From JAJAZB01 sp964244295 (GTDB lineage: Bacteria; Bacteroidota; Bacteroidia; Cytophagales; Spirosomataceae), in NCBI GenBank assembly GCA_964244295.1, contig CAXTIG010000006.1, forward strand, positions 1-64,000: a stretch of DNA of 64,000 nt. Direction: 5' to 3'. Shown one piece after another: positions 24,183 to 31,014 of this stretch. The stretch's first letter is position 1. Each line of letters starts with the position of its first letter. Under the pieces are notes generated by a model. It made no database searches, was not told where the DNA came from, and was given only the letters and a program-made list of their open reading frames with translations. A program made the translations under genes and the position numbers.

Positions 24183-24635
24183 ATGAAAACAGCCCTTTCA
24201 TTCCTTCCCCGGCTCCTTGTCCTTACCTGGATTTTCCTCGGCCTGACTACCCTCGACGCGTCAGCGCAGCGAAACCGAAAAGCGAAGACCGAAAAGCCAG
24301 GCCGGAAGAAGTCAGTCAGTGGAAAAAAATCAGTACGAAAAGAAACCAAAGCCGACAAAAAACGCCAGCAGGTTGAGGTAGCCAACCCGGAGGGTAACAC
24401 CCGTAAAGCGGCCCGCAAGCGTGGAAACGGCGAGAAAAAAGAAGAAAAATCGGGTACTACAACGGCGAATCGTTCCCAGCAAGTCAGCATAAGTACCCCA
24501 CGAAAACTCAGTATCGACGACAAAACCATCGGCAAAGACGACAAGGGCCGCCCGGTTTACGAAACCCCGAAGGGAGGGCGGTACTACGTCAACGCCAACG
24601 GCGAGAAGATTTACCTTTCGGCGGATAAGAATTGA
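24183..24635 (+). CDS. Secreted Lys/Arg-rich protein with a PBCV-basic-adaptor-like C-terminus
   Basis: A 150-aa product. The signal peptide (FLPRLLVLTWIFLGLTTLDA) is followed by a very basic, low-complexity stretch (about residues 30-90, many Lys/Arg/Ser). The C-terminal 30 residues read GRPVYETPKGGRYYVNANG then EKIYL, which closely resembles the short PBCV-specific basic adaptor motif (consensus around TGPRGG.YY.N..G.K.Y.). Such motifs are thought to help proteins bind DNA or other polyanions. Here a periplasmic or surface polyanion is a plausible partner, but this is a guess. It is divergent from the previous gene. Confidence 0.6.
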   Translation: MKTALSFLPRLLVLTWIFLGLTTLDASAQRNRKAKTEKPGRKKSVSGKKSVRKETKADKKRQQVEVANPEGNTRKAARKRGNGEKKEEKSGTTTANRSQQVSISTPRKLSIDDKTIGKDDKGRPVYETPKGGRYYVNANGEKIYLSADKN

Positions 24636-24644
24636 GATTCTGGT

Positions 24645-25340
24645 TTAGACAATTCGCAACAACAAATTCGGGTCGGGGCAATTCTTCAAAAATGCCTCCC
24701 GTTGCGAGGGGGCACACACACCGGGATAGTCGCCGTGGTGGCCCTGGAGGTCGGCAATGAGTTGGAAATGCAGGTGCGGAGGCCAGTCACCATTTTCGGG
24801 AAAAGGACCGAGTTCGCCCAGCACCTCCCCCGCCTTCACCGGTATTCCTTCTTTTTTCCCCCGCAACGATGCCCGCGAGAGGTGGCCGTAGAGCGAAAAA
24901 AAACGCAGCAAACGTGGCCCGAAGCGGTCGGTGAAGGCCAGTTGGTGTTGCAGAATCAGCGTCGGGCCGTAATCACCAAAGTTGGCGTTGTCGGCAAAAC
25001 TGTGAATCCGTCCGTCGAGCGGGGCCATCACGGACGTGCCCGCTTCGGCCCATAAATCGGTGCCGAGGTGGACGCTACGCGGGGCTTCGCCCGCCTGAAA
25101 ATGGGCGCTGCGGCGGTAGAGCACGCGGTCTTCACCGTAGCCGCCCCAGCCCACGGTGGCATCGTGCGCCCAGAGTTTGCCAAAGACGTAGTTGCGGAAG
25201 CGTTCGGTGTTGGTCAGGTCGAGGTCGGCCAGTTCCCCGTTCTTTTCGGTAAAATCGAGGGCGTAGGGCCGAGCCAGCACGGCGGGCGGCAGCACGGGCG
25301 CGAAGGGAGGTTGGCGTTGGAGGAGTTCGGTGAAAGTCAT
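24645..25340 (-). CDS. M23-family peptidase-like protein
   Basis: A 231-aa protein with the LytM/M23 fold: HLGTDLWAEAGTSVMAPLDG contains the first zinc His/Asp (H..TD), FFSLYGHLS the SLYGHL motif, and PPHLHFQL the HxH motif. All metal ligands are therefore present. No signal peptide is visible, so it may be cytoplasmic or exported by another route; it resembles the unusual short M23-like proteins of Cytophagales rather than envelope amidases. It is convergent with the previous gene, 9 nt between stops. Confidence 0.8.
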   Translation of the reverse strand: MTFTELLQRQPPFAPVLPPAVLARPYALDFTEKNGELADLDLTNTERFRNYVFGKLWAHDATVGWGGYGEDRVLYRRSAHFQAGEAPRSVHLGTDLWAEAGTSVMAPLDGRIHSFADNANFGDYGPTLILQHQLAFTDRFGPRLLRFFSLYGHLSRASLRGKKEGIPVKAGEVLGELGPFPENGDWPPHLHFQLIADLQGHHGDYPGVCAPSQREAFLKNCPDPNLLLRIV

Positions 25341-25345
25341 TTTTT

Positions 25346-25411
25346 AAACTGCGAAGAACGCGAAGCGTGCAAAGTAACGACCCTTTGCGCGCTTCGCGTT
25401 CTTCGCAGTTT
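25346..25411. repeat. 29-bp inverted repeat, GCGAAGAACGCGAAG type
   Basis: Arms 25346-25374 and 25383-25411 pair at 28 of 29 positions with an 8-nt loop. It lies between the divergent M23 and POT genes, so it is not a simple convergent terminator. Confidence 0.85.
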
Positions 25412-25497
25412 GGGCTTTTCAATGCCAGGCTACGCTGGCAAATTCCGTTTCGCCGTTATATTTACCCAAATCACAACCACTTAACCACTATTTTTTC

Positions 25498-26862
25498 ATG
25501 GCAGTGACTACCGCGCCACCCCGAAAAGGGACTTTTCCGAAGGCCGTTCCTTTTATCATCGGCAACGAAGCCGCCGAACGATTCAGTTTTTACGGGATGC
25601 GTTCGATTTTGAGCACGTTTCTGGTGGCCCAGTTTTTCAACCCAACCAACAACCCGGCCCTCCAAACCACCGCCGAAGCCCAGGCCAACGACCAGGTTCA
25701 CTTTTTCGTGGCGTTGGCCTACTTCATGCCGATTATCGGGGGCATCGCCGCCGACTGGATTTTTGGAAAGTACAAGGTCATTCTGTACGTCTCCATCGTG
25801 TACTGCATCGGGCACGCGTTTCTGGCCGCGTTCGATACCAACCTGCCTTGGTTTACCTACGGGCTGCTCCTCATCGCCATTGGGGCCGGGGGGATAAAAT
25901 CGAGCGTCTCGGCCAACGTCGGCGACCAGTTCGACCAGTCGAACAACCACCTCATGTCGAAGGTGTACGGTTGGTTTTACTTCAGCATCAACGCCGGGTC
26001 GGTCGTGGCTACCGTGCTGATTCCCTACCTGTACGCCACCTACGGGGCGTCGGTGGCCTTCGGGGTGCCGGGGATTTTGATGGCGCTCGCCACGCTGATT
26101 TTCTGGTCGGGCCGGAAACGGTACGTACGAATGCCGCCGGTGGGCATTGCGCAGGGATTCCGGCAAACCTTCCAACCCGAAGGCGTGAAGGCCATCGGAC
26201 GGATTTTGCTGGTATTCATGTTCATCCCGGTTTTCTGGGCGCTCTGGGACCAGAACCTGTCGGAGTGGGTATTGCAGGCCACCAAACTGAACCGCGAGAT
26301 CTGGCCCGGTTTCACGGTGCTGCCCGAACAGGTGCAAACGGTCAATCCGTTCTTTCTGGTGACGATGATTCCCATTTTTACCTACGGTATTTACCCGGCC
26401 ATTGAGCGCCTGGGCATCAATTTCACCCCGCTACGTCGGCTGGGAACCGGCTTTGTACTGACGGGCCTTTCGTTCGTGGTAATTGCCCTAGTGCAGGAAC
26501 GCATCGACGCGGGCGAGCAGCCCTCGGTTTGGTGGCAGGTGCTGGCCTACCTGATTTTGTCGGCGGGCGAGGTGCTCGTTTCCATCACCAGCCTGGAATA
26601 CGCCTACACGCACTCGCCTAAAGTGATGAAGAGTTTCATGTCGGCCATGTATCTCCTGCCGGTCGCGGTGGGCAACCTGTTCGTCTCGATGGTGAACGGC
26701 AGCATCGCCAGCGGCGGCTTTTTTGCCCGCTTCAAGGGAGCTGACTACGACTGGTTTTTCGTCGGATTGATGGGGGCCAACTTCCTGCTTTTCGTCATCG
26801 TCTCCCGGTTTTTGAAGGAACGGAATTACGTGGCCGAAACGGAAACGGCGCAGACCGTTTGA
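25498..26862 (+). CDS. POT/PTR-family proton-dependent oligopeptide transporter
   Basis: A 454-aa MFS protein with POT signatures: FIIGNEAAERFSFYGMRSIL (the E..ERF.YY.M-like motif), VALAYFMPIIGGIAADW, then GAGGIKSSVSANVGDQFDQ (PTR2 motif 1) and YGWFYFSINAGSVVA (the FYxxINxG motif). About 12-14 membrane helices. It imports di- and tripeptides with protons. The C-terminus includes SAGEVLVSITSLEYAYTHSP, the conserved helix-10 region. The stop codon lies inside a perfect 25-bp inverted repeat shared with the convergent SUI1 gene. Confidence 0.95.
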   Translation: MAVTTAPPRKGTFPKAVPFIIGNEAAERFSFYGMRSILSTFLVAQFFNPTNNPALQTTAEAQANDQVHFFVALAYFMPIIGGIAADWIFGKYKVILYVSIVYCIGHAFLAAFDTNLPWFTYGLLLIAIGAGGIKSSVSANVGDQFDQSNNHLMSKVYGWFYFSINAGSVVATVLIPYLYATYGASVAFGVPGILMALATLIFWSGRKRYVRMPPVGIAQGFRQTFQPEGVKAIGRILLVFMFIPVFWALWDQNLSEWVLQATKLNREIWPGFTVLPEQVQTVNPFFLVTMIPIFTYGIYPAIERLGINFTPLRRLGTGFVLTGLSFVVIALVQERIDAGEQPSVWWQVLAYLILSAGEVLVSITSLEYAYTHSPKVMKSFMSAMYLLPVAVGNLFVSMVNGSIASGGFFARFKGADYDWFFVGLMGANFLLFVIVSRFLKERNYVAETETAQTV

Positions 26863-26914
26863 GTTACGAGGTACGATATAGAAAGGCAATTTCTATATCG
26901 TACCTCGTAACTCA
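26860..26914. terminator. Perfect 25-bp inverted repeat between convergent genes
   Basis: Arms 26860-26884 and 26890-26914 are exact with a 5-nt loop. The arms include the stop codons of both the POT gene (26860-26862) and the SUI1 gene (26912-26914). Bidirectional terminator candidate. Confidence 0.9.
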
Positions 26915-27253
26915 TTTCGCCCGGTATCCCTGCTGGTTCAGCCAGGCCGTGATTTTTTCGCGGAAATCGCCCTGCACCAAAACCTCCCCGTCTTTGGCCG
27001 AGCCGCCACTGCCGCAGAGGGTTTTCAGGCGCTTGCCCAGGTCGGCCAGGTCGGCCTCGGTGCCGACAAAGCCCGTGATGAGCGTGACCTGCTTGCCGCC
27101 CCGGGCTTTTTTGTCGAGTTGTACGCGGAGGTTTTGTTTGGCGGGAGGAAGGGTTTCGGCTTTCGATGCTTCGGCGGATTGGTATTCGTAGTCGGGGTTG
27201 GTCGAGTAAACGATGCCCCCAGTGGAGGCTGCGGTGCGGTTTTGCTTAGCCAT
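26912..27253 (-). CDS. SUI1/eIF1-like translation factor (YciH)
   Basis: A 113-aa protein with a low-complexity N-terminus and a C-terminal SUI1 domain: LRVQLDKKARGGKQVTLITG (the conserved 'R..RGGK.VT.i.G' core), DLGKRLKTLCGSGGSAKDG and QGDFREKITAWLNQQGY. It belongs to the bacterial YciH group, which affects fidelity of initiation-codon selection. It starts 2 nt downstream of a tiny membrane-protein gene (27256-27369), so the two are probably co-transcribed. Confidence 0.93.
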   Translation of the reverse strand: MAKQNRTAASTGGIVYSTNPDYEYQSAEASKAETLPPAKQNLRVQLDKKARGGKQVTLITGFVGTEADLADLGKRLKTLCGSGGSAKDGEVLVQGDFREKITAWLNQQGYRAK

Positions 27254-27255
27254 TT

Positions 27256-27369
27256 TTACGAAAAGAAAATAAACAGCAGAATTACGGCGAGGACGAACGA
27301 GAGGTACATGATGCCATCCACGCCGATGTAGTGACGGTAGTCGTAAATCGCTTTCCAGAATTTTTTCAT
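27256..27369 (-). CDS. 37-aa small membrane protein
   Basis: Read on the minus strand from the ATG at 27369: MKKFWKAIYDYRHYIGVDG followed by a hydrophobic helix (IMYLSFVLAVILLFIFFS) and TAA. An amphipathic basic N-terminus plus one C-terminal membrane helix is typical of real small membrane proteins. The 2-nt gap to the SUI1 gene supports translation in an operon. No homologue can be checked here. Confidence 0.65.
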   Translation of the reverse strand: MKKFWKAIYDYRHYIGVDGIMYLSFVLAVILLFIFFS

Positions 27370-27389
27370 TCCTTCAAAAGTACGCCCCG

Positions 27390-27830
27390 ATGCCCTTTGT
27401 TTTCAAACTCGCCACCGCATTCGTACTCGCACTGGCCGCGCTTACTGCGTTGGGTCAAACACCCCAGGACCGCCAAACCATCCTCAGTATCCTCGACCGG
27501 CAGACGCAGGCCTGGAACAAGGGCGACGTGAGCGAGTTTATGCGCGGCTATTGGGAGTCGGACAGTTTGCTTTACATCGGCAAAACCGGCGTGCGCAAGG
27601 GCTACCGTACCACCCTGGAAAATTACAAAAAAAACTATCCCGACCGCGCCTCGATGGGCACCCTCGCCTTCACGATTTTGAAACTGGACTTCCTGGGTGA
27701 AAACGCCGCCTTCGTAGTAGGCCGCTGGCACCTGACGCGTCCCGAAAAAGGCGACGTAGGCGGGCACTTCAGCCTCACTTGGCGGAAGCTGGGCGGCGAG
27801 TGGGTGATCGTAGCCGACCACTCTTCTTGA
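27390..27830 (+). CDS. Secreted DUF4440/SnoaL-like protein (NTF2 fold)
   Basis: A 146-aa product. A signal peptide (FKLATAFVLALAALTALGQ) is followed by a DUF4440 domain: ILSILDRQTQAWNKGDVSEF, MRGYWESDSLLYIGKTGVRK, GTLAFTILKLDFLGENAAFV, VGRWHLTRPEKGDVGGHFSL and WRKLGGEWVIVADHSS. These NTF2-like proteins bind small molecules or act as isomerases; the specific role is unknown. Its ATG is only 20 nt from the divergent start of the 37-aa gene, so the two promoters must overlap the opposite gene. Confidence 0.88.
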   Translation: MPFVFKLATAFVLALAALTALGQTPQDRQTILSILDRQTQAWNKGDVSEFMRGYWESDSLLYIGKTGVRKGYRTTLENYKKNYPDRASMGTLAFTILKLDFLGENAAFVVGRWHLTRPEKGDVGGHFSLTWRKLGGEWVIVADHSS

Positions 27831-27905
27831 GTTGAAAGTTGAAAATTGAAAGTTGAAAGTGCTACTTGCACTACATTTTCAATTTTCAATTTTGAATTTT
27901 CAACT
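27830..27905. repeat. Inverted repeat of AGTTGAAAATTGAAA type overlapping the MaoC gene start
   Basis: Arms 27830-27861 and 27874-27905 pair at 28 of 32 positions. The first arm starts at the stop of the DUF4440 gene; the second covers the likely TTG start of the MaoC gene. Confidence 0.75.
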
Positions 27906-28302
27906 CAACGAAGTTTTCCGCCACCGCTTCCGCTTCACGCAGGCTGAGGTGCTGAAGTTCGCCGAAGTCTCCGGCGACGACAATCCCCTGCACCTGAACC
28001 CCGATTTTGCGGCCCAAACCATCTTCAAAAAACCAATCATGCACGGCTTTCTGGGCGGTACCGTGTTCTCAAAAATCATCGGAACGCAGTTTCCCGGCTA
28101 CGGCAGTATTTACCTCAAACAATCGATGGAATTTCTGCGGCCCATGTTCGTGGACATGGATTACGAGGCCGTTTTCACCATCAAATCCATCGATTTCGAA
28201 CGCCACACCGCCGAGATGACCACCGAACTTATCGACCTCGAAACGGGCAAGGTGACCACGCGCGGCGAGGCCACGGTGATGAACCGGGAGAAGTTCGTCT
28301 GA
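27892..28302 (+). CDS. MaoC-like dehydratase/hydratase
   Basis: Hot-dog fold protein of the R-specific enoyl-CoA hydratase type: FTQAEVLKFAEVSGDDNPLH with the catalytic Asp/His pair (GDDNPLHLNPDFA), FKKPIMHGFLGGTVFSKIIG and GYGSIYLKQSMEFLRPMF. Homology begins at about NEVFRHRFRF, and no ATG lies between there and the upstream stop. The best start is the TTG at 27892 (about 136 aa); a TTG at 27853 would add 13 residues. Both starts lie in a palindromic repeat, suggesting that the repeat replaced the original start region. Substrate unknown. Confidence 0.82.
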   Translation: MNFQLNEVFRHRFRFTQAEVLKFAEVSGDDNPLHLNPDFAAQTIFKKPIMHGFLGGTVFSKIIGTQFPGYGSIYLKQSMEFLRPMFVDMDYEAVFTIKSIDFERHTAEMTTELIDLETGKVTTRGEATVMNREKFV

Positions 28303-28305
28303 GTC

Positions 28306-28408
28306 GGTCTGGACCGCGATTGGCCTGGATTTAGGGATTTACAGGATGGCTGATCGTGATTTTCTTATCCTGTAAATCCCTAAATCCAGGCCAATCGCGG
28401 TCCAGACC
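28306..28408. repeat. Perfect 42-bp inverted repeat
   Basis: Arms 28306-28347 and 28367-28408 are exact over 42 bp with a 19-nt loop. The arms include GGACCGCGATTGGCCTGGAT and GGGATTTACAGGAT. It lies 3 nt after the MaoC stop, between convergent genes. Confidence 0.9.
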
Positions 28409-28414
28409 AACAAA

Positions 28415-28442
28415 AAAAGCCCGACCAGTTGGCCGGGCTTTT
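28415..28442. terminator. Terminator of the histone H1-like gene
   Basis: Stem AAAAGCCCG / CGGGCTTTT around a 10-nt loop, with A7 and T4 tracts; placed for the minus-strand gene that ends at 28462. Confidence 0.75.
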
Positions 28443-28461
28443 ATCATTGAAAATCAGCTAA

Positions 28462-28644
28462 TTACGCTGGTTTTTCGTTTTTCATGTTCTGCACCTCAGA
28501 GCGAATGCTTTGCGACAGGGTTTTCAGATCCTGCATTCCTTTGCGGACACGCGTGCCAGCCGCCTGGTTTTGTTTGTCGTAGAATTTGTCGAAGTCGCCT
28601 TCGAGGGACATCACCAGATTTTTGATTTCGCTGAATCGGTTCAT
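28462..28644 (-). CDS. Histone H1-like protein (HC1 type)
   Basis: About 60 aa from the ATG at 28644 (another ATG 6 nt earlier is possible). MNRFSEIKNLVMSLEGDFDK, then FYDKQNQAAGTRVRKGMQDL, then KTLSQSIRSEVQNMKNE. This matches the short Hc1-like 'histone H1' proteins common in Bacteroidota, with the conserved AAGTRVRKGMQ.LK core. They are abundant basic proteins thought to bind DNA. Single gene with its own terminator. Confidence 0.88.
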   Translation of the reverse strand: MNRFSEIKNLVMSLEGDFDKFYDKQNQAAGTRVRKGMQDLKTLSQSIRSEVQNMKNEKPA

Positions 28645-28782
28645 GGTCATTGAGGGTTTAAAAAGTTGGGGGAAAAAGGGGTCTGAAATGCTCAGAAACG
28701 CATTTTCTGAGCGAAATTTATACGTTTTCCCTTCGCTTTACCAAGCCCTCGCCGAAAAAAACGGTGAAAGTTTTTAAAAAAA

Positions 28783-30045
28783 TTATGCAATCGTAGCTAG
28801 CCCCAGGCCCGCGTAAGCCCCGATCCGGAGTTTTTCCTGGATGATGTCGAAGGCATCGAGGGTGCGTTCCACCTCGTCGAGCGTGTGGGCTGCCGTAGGG
28901 ATGATGCGCAGCATGATGACGCCCTTGGGCACCACCGGGTAGATGACGATGGAGCAGAAAATGCCCAGGTTTTCGCGCAAATCGGCCACGAGTTGGCTCA
29001 CCGTGGCGTCGTCGTATTGCCCGTGCAGGAACACCGGCGTGACCGGCGATTGGGTCGTACCGATGTTAAAACCCCGCGACCGCAGGCCGTTTTGCACCGC
29101 CCGCACCACGTTCCAAAGGGCCTCGCGGAGTTCGGGCCGGGTCTGCACCAGTTCGAGACGCTTCATCCCACCGATGACCAGCGGCATCGGCAGCGACTTG
29201 GCGTAGGTCTGCGAACGCATGTTGTAGCGCAGGAAATTGATGATTTTTTTCGGCCCGGCAATGAAGGCCCCGATGCTCGCCATGCTTTTGGCAAACGTGG
29301 AAAAATGCAAGTCCACGCCGTCCTGCACGCCGAAGTGTTCGGCCACGCCGGAGCCGGTCGCACCCATCGTGCCGAAGCCGTGGGCGTCGTCGACGAGGAG
29401 GCGGAAGTTGTACTTACTTTTCAGCGCTACGATTTCGTCGAGCTTGCCCAAATTGCCCGACATCCCAAACACGCCCTCGGTAATGACCAGGATGCCCCCG
29501 CCCTGCTCGTCGGCGAGGCGGGTGGCGCGCTGGAGGTTTTTCTCCAGGCTTTCCATGTCGTTGTGGCGGAAGGTGAAGTATTTGCCCAGTTTGGCCTTGT
29601 GGAGCCGGATGCCGTCGATGAGGCAGGCGTGCGAGTCGGCGTCGTACACGATGACGTCCTTGTGGTCCACCATCGACTCGATGGCCGACATCACGCCCTG
29701 ATAGCCGAAGTTGAGCAGGAAGGCGTCTTCTTTTTGAACGAAGGCCGCTAAACGCCGCTCCAGTTCTTCGTGGTAGGGCGTCTGCCCCGACATCATCCGG
29801 GCGCCCATCGGCGCGGCCAGGCCCCAGTCGGCGGCGGCTTCGGCGTCGGCCTGACGGACTTCGGGGTGGTTGGCGAGGCCGAGGTAGTTGTTGAGGCTCC
29901 AGTTGAGGACTTCCTTGCCCCGGAATTTCATGTACGGCCCGATTTCGCCTTCGAGGTAGGGAAACGCGAAATAGCCGTGGGCCATGTCGGAATACTGCCC
30001 CAGGGGGCCAGGGTTGGCTAAACGCCGTTCAAACAAATCAGCCAT
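28783..30045 (-). CDS. Alpha-oxoamine synthase family PLP enzyme, serine-palmitoyltransferase-like
   Basis: About 420 aa from the ATG at 30045 (MADLFERRLANPGPLGQYSD); a longer frame to 30207 is not protein-like. Fold type I PLP enzyme: NWSLNNYLGLANHPEVRQAD, VVYDADSHACLIDGI-type block with the His that stacks on PLP, DDAHGFGTMGATGSG with the PLP-ring Asp, and the Schiff-base lysine in FSTFAKSMASIGAF. Relatives are 8-amino-7-oxononanoate synthase, 2-amino-3-ketobutyrate CoA ligase and serine palmitoyltransferase. The taxon makes sphingolipids, and the TFxKSxASIG motif fits SPT, so this is the favoured but unproven role. No acyl-carrier or biotin gene is adjacent. Confidence 0.75.
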   Translation of the reverse strand: MADLFERRLANPGPLGQYSDMAHGYFAFPYLEGEIGPYMKFRGKEVLNWSLNNYLGLANHPEVRQADAEAAADWGLAAPMGARMMSGQTPYHEELERRLAAFVQKEDAFLLNFGYQGVMSAIESMVDHKDVIVYDADSHACLIDGIRLHKAKLGKYFTFRHNDMESLEKNLQRATRLADEQGGGILVITEGVFGMSGNLGKLDEIVALKSKYNFRLLVDDAHGFGTMGATGSGVAEHFGVQDGVDLHFSTFAKSMASIGAFIAGPKKIINFLRYNMRSQTYAKSLPMPLVIGGMKRLELVQTRPELREALWNVVRAVQNGLRSRGFNIGTTQSPVTPVFLHGQYDDATVSQLVADLRENLGIFCSIVIYPVVPKGVIMLRIIPTAAHTLDEVERTLDAFDIIQEKLRIGAYAGLGLATIA

Positions 30046-30120
30046 AAATGGGTAATTCAGAAGGATTTGGCAAAATGTACGCAAAAATAGTCGTTTCCCG
30101 GCGGCTTTCAAATGCCCACG

Positions 30121-30186
30121 AGGTTGCCAGCCGTACAAGAAGGTTGCCAGCCGTAGAGGCGTTGTGCGCGGGCACGGCTGGCAACC
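30121..30186. repeat. GGTTGCCAGCCGT repeat cluster
   Basis: AGGTTGCCAGCCGTA occurs at 30121-30135 and 30141-30155, and the reverse complement ACGGCTGGCAACC at 30174-30186. A related family with GGTTGCCGCAC is found at 48560-48659. Confidence 0.75.
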
Positions 30187-30270
30187 GGGCCGGAAGAACT
30201 TGAGCAAAATGCGCCCAAGCAGGTTTACCGAAAATTGATTTCCTTTGTTTCAAGCTCAACGAACCACGCC

Positions 30271-30513
30271 ATGAACGCTACCCAAGTCCGCTCCCGCTTC
30301 CACGCGCTGATTGACCGCATCGAAAACCCCGACCGCCTGAAACAGATGTACGACGCGCTGGCCGACGTAGAAGGCTTGCCCGATGAAATCACCGATGAAC
30401 TCACGAGTGAGCAACGCCAGCGGCTGGAACGTTCGCTGGGGCAGGTGAAAAGTGGAGACACGTTGACCCACCAGGAGGTAATGACCCGAGCGAAGCAATG
30501 GCTCACGAAATAA
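30271..30513 (+). CDS. Antitoxin of a ParE/RelE-type pair
   Basis: 80 aa from the ATG at 30271. Helical and charged: MNATQVRSRFHALIDRIENP, DRLKQMYDALADVEGLPDEI, then TSEQRQRLERSLGQVKSGDT and the C-terminal LTHQEVMTRAKQWLTK, a tail commonly found in antitoxins of RelE/ParE pairs. It overlaps the toxin start by 16 nt. The antitoxin would bind the toxin and repress the operon. Confidence 0.85.
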   Translation: MNATQVRSRFHALIDRIENPDRLKQMYDALADVEGLPDEITDELTSEQRQRLERSLGQVKSGDTLTHQEVMTRAKQWLTK

Positions 30514-30797
30514 TCTGGACGAGACAGGCCACGAGCGATTTCGAGGCCATCGTAGATTATTTGCGCGAAATGTGGTCAGAGGAAATTGCAGAGACCTTCA
30601 TTGAAAGTATTGGCAAAAAAGCCAGGCTTTTAGAAGAAATGCCGGAGTTGGGAACGGTTTCCAGAAAATACGCCAACGTTCGGCGCATCCGTGTTTCCCG
30701 GCAAAACGTGCTTTACTACCAGGTTGAAAGCGCCTTGCTTTTTCTGCTGGATATTTTCGATACCCGTTCCAACCCGGCTGAAAATCCGTACGAGTGA
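30498..30797 (+). CDS. RelE/ParE superfamily toxin
   Basis: A 99-aa toxin: EIIWTRQATSDFEAIVDYLR at the N-terminus, ARLLEEMPELGTVSRKYANV, RRIRVSRQNVLYYQVESALL and FLLDIFDTRSNPAENPYE. This order (W..A..D......Y, P..G......R.......Y.i.Y.v.......I...FD.R.NP) is standard for ParE-type toxins and it looks intact. Targets in the superfamily are DNA gyrase or ribosome-bound mRNA. Followed by a GTGA overlap with a small membrane-protein frame. Confidence 0.9.
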   Translation: MAHEIIWTRQATSDFEAIVDYLREMWSEEIAETFIESIGKKARLLEEMPELGTVSRKYANVRRIRVSRQNVLYYQVESALLFLLDIFDTRSNPAENPYE

Positions 30798-30988
30798 ATT
30801 CATTTCAATTGATTATCGGAATACTTTCTTTGCTCGCCGCAGCATTTTTCTGCATTGGCTGGGTTTCCGAAGGATTGAATCTGTCAAAACGGCTCTCCGA
30901 ATTCCCCATCTCCACGGTGAAATTTATGTCCGCGTGGTTCCTCTTGCTATTCCTCGGAGTTGCATCGCTTTTTCAATCCTGTGAATAG
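30794..30988 (+). CDS. 64-aa small membrane protein overlapping the toxin gene
   Basis: Starts at a GTG that overlaps the toxin stop as GTGA. Two hydrophobic helices: FQLIIGILSLLAAAFFCIGW and VKFMSAWFLLLFLGVASLF, joined by a short polar loop. No family is recognised. Translational coupling is plausible, but the GTG start and small size leave real doubt. Confidence 0.45.
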   Translation: MNSFQLIIGILSLLAAAFFCIGWVSEGLNLSKRLSEFPISTVKFMSAWFLLLFLGVASLFQSCE

Positions 30989-31014
30989 ATTTTTCCGCAG
31001 GTTACCGTTCCCCC

